64,000 nt of DNA from Mycobacterium kiyosense (lineage in GTDB: Bacteria > Actinomycetota > Actinomycetes > Mycobacteriales > Mycobacteriaceae), in assembly GCA_021654635.1 (NCBI GenBank), contig AP025179.1, positions 3,472,001-3,536,000 on the forward strand. Direction: 5' to 3'. Shown in pieces: positions 18,269-29,600 of this stretch; positions within the stretch are counted from its first letter, which is position 1; the number at the start of each line of letters is the position of its first letter. Below the pieces are notes generated by a model, which saw only the letters and a list, made by a program, of their open reading frames with translations, did no database searches and was not told where the DNA came from. Position numbers and translations under genes: made by a program.

Positions 18269-21200
18269 GTGGATGGAACACGCGTGACGCCGGTTGCTGT
18301 TATTGGGATGGCATGCCGACTGCCGGGGGGCATCGAATCACCTGATCAGCTGTGGGAAGCGTTGTTGCGGGGTGACGATTTCGTCACCGAAGTTCCGCTG
18401 GACCGCTGGGACATCGACCAGTACTACGACCCCGAACCCGGGGTTCCCGGCCGCTCGCACTGCAAGTGGGGGTCCTTCCTGGACAACATCGGCGACTTCG
18501 ACCCGGAGTTCTTCGGCGTCTCCGAAAAAGAAGCGACCGCCATGGACCCGCAGCACCGGATGCTGCTGGAGACTTCCTGGGAGGCGATGGAGCACGCCGG
18601 CCTGACCCCACGGCAGATGGTCGACTCGGCCACCGGGGTTTTCATCGGCCTCAACCACGGCGACTACCAGTTCGTGCAGGCCGAAACCGGCGTCCTGGAA
18701 GGCCCTTACGGCAACACCGGCACCAACTCCTGCATGGCCTCGGGTCGGGTCTCCTACGCCCTGGGCTTGCGTGGGCCGTCGGTCACCGTGGACACCGCGT
18801 GCTCCTCCGGTCTGTTTGCTGCGCACATGGCCTTCCGCAGCCTCAACGACGGCGAGAGTGATCTGGCGTTCGCCGGCGGCGTCTACGCGATGCTCGAACC
18901 CCGCCGCTTCGCCTCGGGCTCGGCCAACGGCATGCTGTCGCGCAGCGGGCGCTGCCACGCCTTCGACGTCGAGGCCGACGGCTTCGTCTCCGGCGAGGGC
19001 GCGGTCGTGCTGCTGCTCAAGCGTCTGCCCGACGCGCTGCGCGACGGCGACCGGGTGCTGGCGGTGATGCGGGGCACCGCCGCCAACCAGGACGGCCACA
19101 CCGTCAACATCGTCACCCCGTCCGCCGACGCGCAGGAGATTGTGTACCGCGCCGCCCTGGCCGCCGCGGAGGTTGACCCCACCACCATCGGGATGGTCGA
19201 GGCGCACGGGACGGGCACTCCGGTCGGCGACCCGATCGAGTTCGCCAGCCTGGCCGCCGTGTACGGCACCGACGCCCCCTGCGCGTTGGGGTCGGTGAAG
19301 ACGAACTTCGGGCACCTGCAGTCCGCGGCCGGTGCGCTGGGGCTGATGAAGGCCGTGCTGGCGGTCCAGCACGGCGTGGTTCCCAAGAACCTGCACTTCA
19401 ACGAGATGCCCGCGAACATCGCCGAGATATCGTCGAATCTCTTTGTGCCACAGGATGTTACGCCGTGGCCGAGTGAAGGCGCTCCCCGTCGGGCAGCGGT
19501 GTCCTCGTACGGCATGTCGGGCACCAACGTGCACGCCATCTTGGAAGAGGCACCGGCGCCGGCACCGGTGGACACGCAAGCGCAGGCACCCGTCGCGGAC
19601 GGCGCCCTGATCTTCCCGCTCTCGGCCAGTTCCGAAGAGGCGCTGCGCAAGACGGCCGGGCGACTCGCCGACTGGGTCGACGCCCAGGGAGACGACCTGT
19701 CGATCAAGGACCTCGCCTACACGCTGGCCCGGCGCCGCGGGCACCGGGCGGTCCGGACCGCCGTGCTGGCCGAGACGCGCGACGAGCTCGCGGCGGCGTT
19801 GCGTGAGGTCGCCACCGGCGAGGTGCCGTACCCGCCCGCCGTCGGCCTGGACGATAAGGGTCCGGTGTGGGTGTTCTCCGGGCAGGGCTCGCAGTGGGCC
19901 GAGATGGGCAAGGATCTGCTGGCCCACGAGCCGGTGTTCGCGGCCAAAATCGCCGAGATCGAGCCGCTGATCGCCGCCGAGTCCGGCTTCTCGATCACCG
20001 AGGCGATGACCGCACCGGAGAAGGTGACCGGCATCGACCGGGTGCAGCCGACGCTGTTCGCCATGCAGGTCGCCCTGGCGGCCACCATGAAGGCTTACGG
20101 GGTCAGCCCCGGCGCGGTGATCGGCCACTCGCTGGGTGAGTCGGCCGCCGCCGTCGTCGCCGGCGCGTTGTCGCTGGAGGACGGCGTCAAGGTGATCTGC
20201 CGCCGGTCCAAGCTGATGACCCGCATCTCCGGCGCCGGCGCCATGGCTTCGGTGGAACTGCCTGCGCAGCAAGTACTTTCGGAGCTGATGGCCAACGGCA
20301 TCACCGACACCGTGGTGGCCGTGGTGGCCTCCCCGCAGTCCACCGTGATCGGCGGCGCCACCCAGACGGTGCGCGACCTGGTCGCGGCGTGGGAAGAGCG
20401 CGACGTGATGGCGCGTGAGGTGGCCGTCGACGTGGCCTCGCACTCCCCGCAGGTCGACCCCATCCTCGACGACCTGACCGAGGCATTGGCCGACATCACG
20501 CCGCTGGAACCCGAGGTGCCCTACTACTCGGCCACCTCGTTCGACCCGCGCGAGGAGCCGTACTGCGACGCCTACTACTGGGCGGACAACCTGCGGCACA
20601 CGGTGCGTTTCGCCGCCGCGGTACACGCGGCCCTCGAGGACGGTTTCCGCGTCTTCACCGAGCTGGCGCCGCACCCGCTGCTCACCCACGCGGTCGATCA
20701 GACCGCCCGCAACATCGAGATGGCGGCCACCGCGCTGGCCGCCATGCGTCGCGAACAGCCGCTGCCGCACGGGCTGCGCGGGCTGGTGGGTGACCTGTAC
20801 TCCGCCGGCGCCGCAGTGGATTTCGCGGTGCTCTACCCCGAGGGCAACCTGGTCGACGCCACACTGCCGGCCTGGAATCACCGCCGCCTGATGCTGCTGG
20901 AAAGCACCGACCGCCTCGCGCACACCCACGCCGTCGCCGTGCACCCGTTGCTGGGCTCGCACGTGCGGCTGCCCGAGGAGCCGGAGCGCCACGTCTGGCA
21001 GAGCGACATCGGCACCGGAGCACTGCCCTGGCTGGCCGATCACCAGGTGCGCGGAGCGGCGGCGCTGCCCGGTGCCGCGTACTGCGAGATGGCGCTGACC
21101 GCGGCCCGCACCGTGCTGGGTGAGGCTGCCGAGGTCCGCGACGTCAGGTTCGAGCAGTTGCTGCTGCTCGACGAGGAGACGCCGATCGGCGCCGCCGCGA

Positions 21201-24200
21201 CCGTGGAATCCCCCGGGACGGCCGAGTTCACGGTGGAGACCTCGCAGGCCGGGGAACGCTCGCGGCGGGCGTCGGCGGTGTTGCACGCGCTGTCGGAGGC
21301 CGAACTCGAAGCCGACCAGCCGGCGGCCTACGACATCGAAGCCCTGCTGGCCCGGCTGCCGAACCCGATTGACGGCGACGACCTGCGGCTGGAAGCCGAC
21401 CTGCGCGGCATCCAATTCGGGCCCGCGTTCTGCGGGCTGGCCACAGCGCACACCTCGGAGGCCGAACCCGTGCTGCTGGCCGAGGTCGGGCTGCCCAGTT
21501 CGATCCGATCCCAGCAGGGCGATTACGCGATCCACCCGGCGCTGCTGGACGCGTGCTTCCAGTCGGTGGCCGCGCACCCCGGCGCGCGCAACGTCGCCAA
21601 TGGCGGTCTGTTGCTGCCGCTCGGTGTAGACCGGATCCGGTCCTTCGGCCCGGCGCGCAACGCCCACTACTGCCACACCACCGTCACCAGTTCCGGCTCC
21701 GGCGCCAACGAACTGGTCGCCGACATCGACGTCCTCGACGACAACGGCACCGTGCTGGTGGCGGTGCGCGGGTTGCTGATGGGCACCGGGTTCTCCCAGG
21801 GCGACGAGCGCGACCGCCTGCTCAGCGACCGGCTGCTGGCCATCGAATGGCAGGGTCGTGAGCTGCCCGACGAGACCGTCACCGATCCCGGCAACTGGCT
21901 GCTGATCAGCACTTCCGAGGCCGCCGACATGATGGCCACCCAGCTCACCGACGCGCTGAAGATGCACGACGCACTAAGCACGACAATGTCCTGGCCGCTG
22001 CACGGCGACCACGAGGCCGAGGCGCAACGGTTGCGTGAACAGTTCAATTCCGCCGCCTTCTCGGGTGTGGTCGTGCTCACCGAACGGCAAAGCGGCACGG
22101 ATGAGGAGTCGATCGTCCGCGGCGCCGACTACGTCAAGCTCGCGGTTCGCATCGCTCGGGAACTGCCGGAGATCGTCGGCCAGTCGCCCCGGCTCTACGT
22201 GATGACCCGCAACGCCCAGACGGTGCTGGCCGGGGACCGCCCGAACCTCGAGCAAGGCGGGCTGCGCGGGCTGCTGCGGGTGATCGGCGCCGAGCACCCG
22301 CACCTGAAGGTCAGCTACATCGACGTCGACGACACGACCGGCGCCGAGCAGGTAGCGCGCCAACTGCTGCTGGCCACCGACGAAGACGAGACCGCGTGGC
22401 GCGACGACCAGTGGTACACCGCACGCCTGTACCCCAGCCCGCTGCGGCCGGAGGAGCGCCACACCACCGTGGTCGAGCACCGCGAGCAGGGCATGCGGTT
22501 GCACGTCCGCACGCCGGGCGATCTGCAGACCTTGGAGTTCACCGCCTTCGACCGGGTGCCGCCGGGACCCAATGAGATCGAGGTTGCGGTCAGTGCGTCG
22601 AGCATCAACTTCGCCGACGTGCTGGCGGCGTACGGCCGCTGCCCGACCTTCGACGGCAAGCAGCCACCGCTCGGCCTGGATTTCGCCGGCGTGGTGACCG
22701 CGGTCGGACCCGATGTCACCGACCACAAAGTCGGCGACCACGTGGGCGGTTTGTCCCCGGACGGGTGCTGGTCCACTTTCGTCACGTGTGACGCAGGTTT
22801 GGCGACGACGCTGCCGGCTGGACTGACCGACGCGCAGGCCGCCGCGGTCACCACCGCGTCGGCCACCGCCTGGTACGGCTTGGTGGAGCTGGCCCGGATC
22901 AGGGCCGGCGACAAGGTGCTGATTCACTCCGGGACGGGTGGGGTGGGCCAGGCGGCCATTGCGATCGCGCGGTCGGTGGACGCCGAGATCTACGCCACCG
23001 CCGGTAGCGAGAAGCGCCGGCAGATCCTGCGCGACATGGGCATCGAGCATGTCTACGACTCGCGCAGCACGGAGTTCGCCGACCAGATCCGCCGCGACAC
23101 CGACGGCTACGGCGTGGACATCGTGCTCAACTCGGTGACCGGCGCCGCCCAGCTGGCCGGGATCAAGCTGCTCGCCATGGGCGGACGGTTCGTGGAGATC
23201 GGCAAGCTGGACATCTACCAGGACACCAAGGTGGGTCTGTTCCCATTCCGGCAGAACCTCGCGTTCTTCGGCGTGGACCTGGCGTTGATGTCGCGGACGC
23301 ACCCGGCGCAGGTCCGTGGCCTGCTGAACACGGTGTACGAGCAGACCGCCAAGGGTGTGCTGCCGGTACCGGAAGCCACTCACTACCCGCTCGCCGAGGC
23401 AGCCACCGCGATCCGCGTGATGGGTGCGGCCGAGCACACCGGCAAGTTGATCCTCGACGTCCCGCAGTCGGGTCGCAGCAGCGTCATCCTGCCGCCGGAG
23501 CAGGCCCAGGCATTCCGCGGCGATGGCTCTTACATCATCACCGGTGGTCTGGGCGGTCTCGGTTTGTTCCTCGCCGAGAAGATGGCCAGCGCCGGTGCGG
23601 GCCGGATCGTATTGAGCTCGCGTTCGCAGCCCAACCGCAAAGCCCTGGAAACCATCGAGCTGATCCGCTCGATGGGAGCCGACGTGGTGGTGGAGTGCGG
23701 CGACATCGCCGCGGCCGGCACCGCGCAGCGGCTGGTCAGCGCCGCAACCGCCACCGGGCTGCCGTTGCGCGGGGTGCTGCACGGGGCCGCGGTGGTCGAG
23801 GACGCCACCTTGCCCAACATCACCGACGAGCTCATCGAGCGGGACTGGGCGCCCAAGGTGCACGGTCTCTGGCATCTGCACGAGGCGACCAAGGACACCG
23901 ACCTGGATTGGTTCTGCTCGTTCTCCTCGGCGGCGGCCATGGCCGGCTCGCCCGGTCAGGGCGCGTATGCCGCGGCCAACAGCTGGATGGACGCCTTCAC
24001 CTTGTGGCGGCGCGCCGAAGGACTGCCGGCCACGTCGATCGCCTGGGGCGCCTGGGCGGAGATCGGGCGGGGCACGGACTTCGCCGAAAATTCCGGCGAT
24101 GCAATCGAACCCGAGGAAGGCGCCTACGCGTTCGAGGCACTGCTGCGGCACAACCGGGCCTACACCGGCTACGCGCCGGTGATCGGTTCGGCCTGGCTGA

Positions 24201-24556
24201 CCGCGTTCGCCCAGCGCAGTCCGTTCGCCGAGGCATTCAAATCCGCCGGCAAGGGCCGCTCGGGAGGCAGCAAGTTCCTCGCCGAGCTCGCCGACCTGGA
24301 ACAGGACGAATGGCCGACGCGGTTGCGCCGGATGATCTCCGAACAGGTCGGCCTGCTGTTGCGGCGCGCCGTCGACGTGGACCGTCCGCTTTCCGAGTTC
24401 GGTCTGGATTCGCTGGGGAACCTGGAACTGCGCACTCATATCGAATCGGAGCTCAAGATCCGCGTCACGACAACCGACATCACGACCATCCGAGGCTTGG
24501 CCGATCACCTTTACAACCAATTGACATCAAAAGGCGACGCAGCAACACACCTATGA
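18269..24556 (+). CDS. pks5: Pks5/MAS-type iterative polyketide synthase
   Basis: 2095-residue reducing type I PKS in the mycocerosic acid synthase family, elongating an acyl chain with methylmalonyl units to give methyl-branched LOS acids. Domains in order: KS (C178 in DTACSSG; His in VEAHGTGT and KTNFGHLQ), AT (S621 in GHSLGES), DH (H925 in [10 protein letters not shown]), ER ([14 protein letters not shown], about residue 1550), KR ([14 protein letters not shown], about 1755; YAAANSW) and ACP (S2048 in [11 protein letters not shown]). All visible catalytic residues are present and the frame is intact. GTG start with aaggacgaac upstream. There is no thioesterase, as usual in the family, and PapA4 follows to offload the chain. 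Confidence 0.95.
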   Translation: MDGTRVTPVAVIGMACRLPGGIESPDQLWEALLRGDDFVTEVPLDRWDIDQYYDPEPGVPGRSHCKWGSFLDNIGDFDPEFFGVSEKEATAMDPQHRMLLETSWEAMEHAGLTPRQMVDSATGVFIGLNHGDYQFVQAETGVLEGPYGNTGTNSCMASGRVSYALGLRGPSVTVDTACSSGLFAAHMAFRSLNDGESDLAFAGGVYAMLEPRRFASGSANGMLSRSGRCHAFDVEADGFVSGEGAVVLLLKRLPDALRDGDRVLAVMRGTAANQDGHTVNIVTPSADAQEIVYRAALAAAEVDPTTIGMVEAHGTGTPVGDPIEFASLAAVYGTDAPCALGSVKTNFGHLQSAAGALGLMKAVLAVQHGVVPKNLHFNEMPANIAEISSNLFVPQDVTPWPSEGAPRRAAVSSYGMSGTNVHAILEEAPAPAPVDTQAQAPVADGALIFPLSASSEEALRKTAGRLADWVDAQGDDLSIKDLAYTLARRRGHRAVRTAVLAETRDELAAALREVATGEVPYPPAVGLDDKGPVWVFSGQGSQWAEMGKDLLAHEPVFAAKIAEIEPLIAAESGFSITEAMTAPEKVTGIDRVQPTLFAMQVALAATMKAYGVSPGAVIGHSLGESAAAVVAGALSLEDGVKVICRRSKLMTRISGAGAMASVELPAQQVLSELMANGITDTVVAVVASPQSTVIGGATQTVRDLVAAWEERDVMAREVAVDVASHSPQVDPILDDLTEALADITPLEPEVPYYSATSFDPREEPYCDAYYWADNLRHTVRFAAAVHAALEDGFRVFTELAPHPLLTHAVDQTARNIEMAATALAAMRREQPLPHGLRGLVGDLYSAGAAVDFAVLYPEGNLVDATLPAWNHRRLMLLESTDRLAHTHAVAVHPLLGSHVRLPEEPERHVWQSDIGTGALPWLADHQVRGAAALPGAAYCEMALTAARTVLGEAAEVRDVRFEQLLLLDEETPIGAAATVESPGTAEFTVETSQAGERSRRASAVLHALSEAELEADQPAAYDIEALLARLPNPIDGDDLRLEADLRGIQFGPAFCGLATAHTSEAEPVLLAEVGLPSSIRSQQGDYAIHPALLDACFQSVAAHPGARNVANGGLLLPLGVDRIRSFGPARNAHYCHTTVTSSGSGANELVADIDVLDDNGTVLVAVRGLLMGTGFSQGDERDRLLSDRLLAIEWQGRELPDETVTDPGNWLLISTSEAADMMATQLTDALKMHDALSTTMSWPLHGDHEAEAQRLREQFNSAAFSGVVVLTERQSGTDEESIVRGADYVKLAVRIARELPEIVGQSPRLYVMTRNAQTVLAGDRPNLEQGGLRGLLRVIGAEHPHLKVSYIDVDDTTGAEQVARQLLLATDEDETAWRDDQWYTARLYPSPLRPEERHTTVVEHREQGMRLHVRTPGDLQTLEFTAFDRVPPGPNEIEVAVSASSINFADVLAAYGRCPTFDGKQPPLGLDFAGVVTAVGPDVTDHKVGDHVGGLSPDGCWSTFVTCDAGLATTLPAGLTDAQAAAVTTASATAWYGLVELARIRAGDKVLIHSGTGGVGQAAIAIARSVDAEIYATAGSEKRRQILRDMGIEHVYDSRSTEFADQIRRDTDGYGVDIVLNSVTGAAQLAGIKLLAMGGRFVEIGKLDIYQDTKVGLFPFRQNLAFFGVDLALMSRTHPAQVRGLLNTVYEQTAKGVLPVPEATHYPLAEAATAIRVMGAAEHTGKLILDVPQSGRSSVILPPEQAQAFRGDGSYIITGGLGGLGLFLAEKMASAGAGRIVLSSRSQPNRKALETIELIRSMGADVVVECGDIAAAGTAQRLVSAATATGLPLRGVLHGAAVVEDATLPNITDELIERDWAPKVHGLWHLHEATKDTDLDWFCSFSSAAAMAGSPGQGAYAAANSWMDAFTLWRRAEGLPATSIAWGAWAEIGRGTDFAENSGDAIEPEEGAYAFEALLRHNRAYTGYAPVIGSAWLTAFAQRSPFAEAFKSAGKGRSGGSKFLAELADLEQDEWPTRLRRMISEQVGLLLRRAVDVDRPLSEFGLDSLGNLELRTHIESELKIRVTTTDITTIRGLADHLYNQLTSKGDAATHL

Positions 24557-24611
24557 GGTAAAAAGGACCAAGCGCCGCTGCTGGGCAGCCGGCATATATC
24601 GAGGAGGAAGC

Positions 24612-26057
24612 GTGATCATAGGTGGGGGATCAGCAGACGTCACTCTCGGCGTGGGAATCGTCTACGACTGGGACCCTGGTCGCGGTTCGATCGTAACCTG
24701 GCAGCCGACACCGGCATCGCGCGCGAAAGCCAAGCAAGCGCCGATTGTCGACGTTCCGCCCAGCTCTATGCAGACCGGCCATTTGCGCGGTTATGTGGAA
24801 TTCGGCGAGCGTGGGCTCGACTATTCCCGGCTGGTAATGGGTTCCTGGGAAATTCCGGGCCGTTGCGACATCCGCACCATGACGCACGTCATTAATGCGC
24901 ACGTACGCCGTCACGAAACCTACCGCAGCTGGTTTGAATACAATGGCCCGAAAGACATTATTCGGCACAAAATTCAAAATCCCCGCGACATTCAACTCGC
25001 TCCGGTTCAGCACGGCGAATTGACGCAGCCGGAATGGCGCGACCTGGTCGTGTCCACCCCCCCGCCGGTGGAATGGGACTGCTTCCGGTTCGGACTGATC
25101 CAGCACGAGAACCACTGCACGCTCTTCGCGATCGTCGACCACCTGCACTGCGACCCGGCCGTGGTGTCCTCGCTGTACGTGGAGATCCTGACGAACTACC
25201 GCCAGCTGCTCGAGGGCAAGCCGCCGCTGGTGATGCCGGAGCCCGGCAGCCACGAGAACTTCTGCATTCGGGAGGCGAAGACCGCCGCCGAGGTCACCCT
25301 GGATTCTCCCGAGGTCCGCAAATGGATCGACTTCGCCGAGAGCAACGGGGGCGGTCTGCCGGAGTTCCCATTGCCGCTGGGTGAGCAGACGCTGACCTGC
25401 GGCGGCGACATTCTGATCGAGAAGCTGCTGACGCCGGAGCAAACGGCGAAGTTTGAGGCTCGCTGCATGGCCGCACAAGCGCGGTTCAGCGGTGGCCTGT
25501 TCGGTTGCGTCGCACTGGCCCACCACGAACTGACCGGCCAGGAGACCTACCACGGCATGACCCCGGTCGACAAGCGGACCTCCCCCGAGGAATACCTGTC
25601 GATGGGCTGGTTCACCGGCGGCGTGCCCTACACCGTCTCCATCGACCCGAATTCGTTCGAGGAGACCGCCCGCTCCACGCAGGCGTCGTTCGACGACAAC
25701 CTGGACATGGCCAATGTGCCTTACGACCGCGTTCTGGAATTGGCGCCCTGGCTGAAGCGAAATTCGTCGCAGTTCTTCATGACGAACTACATGGACGCCG
25801 GCCTGCCGCCGCTTTCCGCAGTTGTCGCGACGGCATTGAAAGGTGCGAATGCGACGGCTTACAACGACGGCCGTAACCCCGCTTACCTGTATTTCTCGGT
25901 GATCCGGCTATTCGACGAGGTTTCCATCATGGTGAACTTCCCGAATAACCCCGTGGCCAGGGAATCGGTGACTCGTTACCTCGAAGTCCTCAAGTCGGTG
26001 TTCGCACGGGCGGCCGAGGGCCAGTACGCAAATGCCGCGGTTCAGGTGGCCCAATAA
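24612..26057 (+). CDS. papA4: PapA4-like polyketide-associated acyltransferase
   Basis: 481-residue condensation-fold acyltransferase. The HxxxD active-site motif is seen as DHLHCDPAVV at about residue 180. PapA proteins transfer the finished chain from the PKS acyl carrier to a hydroxyl, here presumably of trehalose in the LOS core. The GTG start is behind a very strong gaggagg site. It follows pks5 by 55 bp on the same strand and is probably cotranscribed with it. In M. tuberculosis papA4 and pks5 are also adjacent. Confidence 0.9.
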   Translation: MIIGGGSADVTLGVGIVYDWDPGRGSIVTWQPTPASRAKAKQAPIVDVPPSSMQTGHLRGYVEFGERGLDYSRLVMGSWEIPGRCDIRTMTHVINAHVRRHETYRSWFEYNGPKDIIRHKIQNPRDIQLAPVQHGELTQPEWRDLVVSTPPPVEWDCFRFGLIQHENHCTLFAIVDHLHCDPAVVSSLYVEILTNYRQLLEGKPPLVMPEPGSHENFCIREAKTAAEVTLDSPEVRKWIDFAESNGGGLPEFPLPLGEQTLTCGGDILIEKLLTPEQTAKFEARCMAAQARFSGGLFGCVALAHHELTGQETYHGMTPVDKRTSPEEYLSMGWFTGGVPYTVSIDPNSFEETARSTQASFDDNLDMANVPYDRVLELAPWLKRNSSQFFMTNYMDAGLPPLSAVVATALKGANATAYNDGRNPAYLYFSVIRLFDEVSIMVNFPNNPVARESVTRYLEVLKSVFARAAEGQYANAAVQVAQ

Positions 26058-26403
26058 CCATTCGCGCGACACTTGTTGTGAGCCCCGTCACATAAACGGC
26101 GGGGCGCACGACAGGGAAATGGTTAGTTCATCGAATTCGATTCATACCAAAAGTTTGAAACAGGAATTGCGTCGCCGCAAAAACAGCGAGCCGACAGCAA
26201 ATCTGGTCGGCGATATCCGACGAGGATCTGGCGCTGGGATCGTGTGCCTGCCTCGGAGAGATTGAAGTATAGGTCGGGGCGGTGGCCCGCATGGGCGGTT
26301 TGGAAAAATCGTGCGCCACCTAACAGCGCGACACGTTCGGCCCGCCCCGCCCCACGGCACCGGCCGCGCGGGTAGCCGCTGCTCACGGCGGATCTTGGGA
26401 CTG
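26058..26403. other. intergenic stretch, no gene seen
   Basis: About 350 bp after papA4. It includes an A-rich patch (26140-26200) with lower GC than the flanks. No reading frame has support on either strand, and no clear terminator hairpin was found. Confidence 0.45.
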
Positions 26404-26475
26404 GTTTTTTAGTACGTCCGCACCGATTTCGGCTACATCCGCAGTGCTGAACGACTACGCTGCTGAGCGAGTCAC
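26404..26475 (+). promoter_or_regulatory. upstream element shared by both pks5 genes, copy 2
   Basis: ttttttagtacgtccgcacc, then ggctacatccgcagtgctga and gactacgctgctgag align with copy 1 upstream of pks5 over roughly 70 bp at about 70-75 % identity by eye. The tacgct core and the poly-T/gtacgt block are the best conserved parts. It lies about 190-260 bp before the second pks5 start. Confidence 0.6.
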
Positions 26476-26666
26476 GAACTGCAATCGAGCTTCGACGCGG
26501 GGGGTGTCGCGGGCGCGCCGCGCCTCGTTGCTTCCGGCCGAATCGAGCCTGGCACTGGTGCTCAGCGGCGCGTGCAAGCCCCGAAGCCACGAACGAAAAA
26601 CCCCAGGCGCGAACGGGAAATGGGTGGCGGGAACGGGCAGGAAACGGGAAGTAGAGGTGAACGACC

Positions 26667-29600
26667 GTGGACAGGACTGGTGTCGTCCCAGTAGCCGTCA
26701 TCGGTATGGCGTGCCGACTGCCGGGAGGCATCGACTCCCCCGACGCCCTGTGGGAAGCACTGCTGCGCGGCGACGACCTCGTCACCGAGGTGCCCGCGCA
26801 CCGCTGGGACGTCGAGGAGTTCTACGACCCCGAACCCGGCGTGCCCGGCCGGACGGTCTGCAAATGGGGTTCGTTCCTGGATGACGTCGCCGACTTCGAT
26901 CCCGAGTTCTTCGGGATCAGCGAACGTGAAGCCACCGAGATGGACCCGCAGCACCGACTGCTACTGCAGACCTCGTGGGAGGCCATGGAACACGCCGGCT
27001 TGACCCGCGCAGCGCTCGCCGCGGTCCGGACCGGGGTGTTCGTCGGCTTGATGCACGACGACTACCTGTTCATGCACGCCGACGCCGACACCTTGAGCGG
27101 CCCCTACGGCTATATGGGTAACAGCTTCGCCATGGGATCCGGTCGGGTCTCCTACGCCATGGGGCTCAGCGGGCCGGCGATGACGGTCGACACCGCCTGC
27201 TCGTCAGGGCTGTCGGCGATCCACCTCGCCTGCCAGAGCCTGCAGGACGGTGAGAGCGACCTCGCGCTGGCCGGCGGTGCGTCGGTGACGCTGGAACCGC
27301 GCAAGGCGGCATCCGGTTCTGCGATCGGGATGTTGTCGGCCACCGGACACTGCCATGCGTTCGACGTCAACGCCGACGGCTTCGTCTCCGGCGAGGGCGC
27401 GGTGATGATCCTGCTCAAGCGGCTCGAGGATGCGCAGCGCGACGGCGACCGAATTCTGGCCGTGGTGCGCGGCACCGCCGCCAACCAGGACGGCCGCACC
27501 GTGAACATCGTGACACCGTCGCTGCCCGCGCAGGTGTCCGCGTACCGGGCCGCGCTGGCCGCCGCTGACGTCGACCCGACCACGGTCGGCATGGTGGAGG
27601 CGCACGGCACCGGCACCCCGACCGGTGACCCCATCGAATACGCCAGTCTCGCAGAGGTTTACGGCACCAGCGGCCCGTGCGCGCTCGCGTCGGTCAAGAC
27701 CAACTTCGGGCACACCCAGTCGGCCGCCGGCGCGCTCGGGCTGATGAAAGCGGTGCTGGCCGTACAGCACGGCGTGATACCGCAGAATCTGCATTTCACC
27801 CAAATGCCGGAGAAGTTCGCCGAGATAAAGACCAATCTGTTTGTGCCGCAAGAGAACACGCCCTGGCCCAGCCAAGACCCGGGCACTCCGCGACGGGCGG
27901 CGGTGTCGTCGTACGGATTCTCCGGCACCAATGTGCACGCGGTGCTGGAACAGGCTCCCGCCCCGGCGGCCAAAATCGTTGAGGCACAAGACTCCGAAGG
28001 GTTGCAGGGCGCCCTGATCTTCGCGGTGTCGTCGTCCTCGGAGGACGGCCTGCGCAACACGGCGGCTCGGCTCGCCGACTGGATCGACACCCAAGACGAC
28101 CTCGACATCCGCGACCTGGCCTACACCCTGGCCCGGCGGCGCAACCCGCGACCGGTCCGGGCCACCGTCATCGCCGCGGACCGCGCGCAACTGACCGCAG
28201 CCCTGCGGGAGATCACCACCGGTGAGGTGCCCTATCCGCCGGCGATCGGTCTGGACGACAAGGGTCCGGTGTGGGTGTTCTCCGGGCAGGGCTCGCAGTG
28301 GGCCGAGATGGGCAAGGATCTGCTGGCCTACGAGCCGGTGTTCGCGGCCAAAATCGCCGAGATCGAGCCGCTGATCGCCGCCGAGTCCGGCTTCTCGGTC
28401 ACCGAGGCGATGACCGCGCCGGAGAAGGTGACCGGCATCGACCGGGTGCAGCCGACGCTGTTCGCCATGCAGGTCGCGCTGGCCGCGACCATGAAGGCCT
28501 ACGGCGCCAACCCGGGCGCGGTCGTCGGGCACTCGCTGGGTGAGTCGGCCGCTGCCGTCGTCGCCGGCGCGTTGTCGCTCGAGGACGGCGTCAAGGTGAT
28601 CTGCCGCCGGTCCAAGCTGATGACCCGCATCTCCGGCGCCGGCGCCATGGCTGCGGTGGAACTGCCCGCCGAGGAGGTGATCACCCAGTTGGTGTCGCGT
28701 GGCGTCACCGACGTCGTGGTGGCGGTGGTCGCCTCCCCGCAGTCCACGGTGATCGGCGGCGCCACCCAGTCGGTTCGCGACCTGGTCGCGGCGTGGGAAG
28801 AGCGCGATGTGATGGCCCGCGAGGTGGCCGTCGACGTGGCGTCGCATTCGCCGCAGGTCGACCCGATCCTCGACGAACTCTACGAGGTGCTGGCCGACAT
28901 CGAGCCGCTGCAGCCGGAGGTGCCCTACTACTCGGCCACCTCGTTCGACCCGCGCGAGGAGCCGTACTGCGACGCCGGCTACTGGGCCGACAATCTGCGG
29001 CACACGGTGCGTTTCGCCGCCGCGGTGCAGGCTGCGCTGGAGGACGGGTTCAAGGTCTTCACCGAGTTGTCCCCGCACCCGCTGCTGACCAACGCCGTCG
29101 ACCAGACCGCGCGCGCCCTGGACAAAACGGCGACCGCCCTGGCGGCCATGCGCCGCGAGCAACCGCTGCCGCACGGGCTGCGCGGCCTGGTGGGCGAGCT
29201 GTACGCGGCCGGGGCCGCGCTGGACTTCTCGGTGCTCTACCCGAGCGGCCGGCTGCTGGACGCGCCGTTGCCCTGCTGGAGTCAGCGTTCGCTGTTCCTG
29301 ACCACCAGCGGCCTGGACTCGGTCGCCCGCCGCAGCGCTCTGGTGCCGGCCCACCCCTTGATGGGTGTGCACGTGCGACTGCCCGAGGAGCCCGAGCGGC
29401 ACGTGTGGCAGGGCGAGGTCGGCACCGCAGCGGTGCCCTGGCTGGCTGACTACCAAATCCGAAGCGCCGCAACACTTCCGGGTGCTGTGTACTGCGAGAT
29501 GGCGCTGGTCGCGGCCCGCACGGTGCTCGGCGATCAGGTCGAAGTGCGCGACTTGAGCTTCGAGTGCACGCTGCTGCTCGACGAGGCGACCCCGGTGGGC

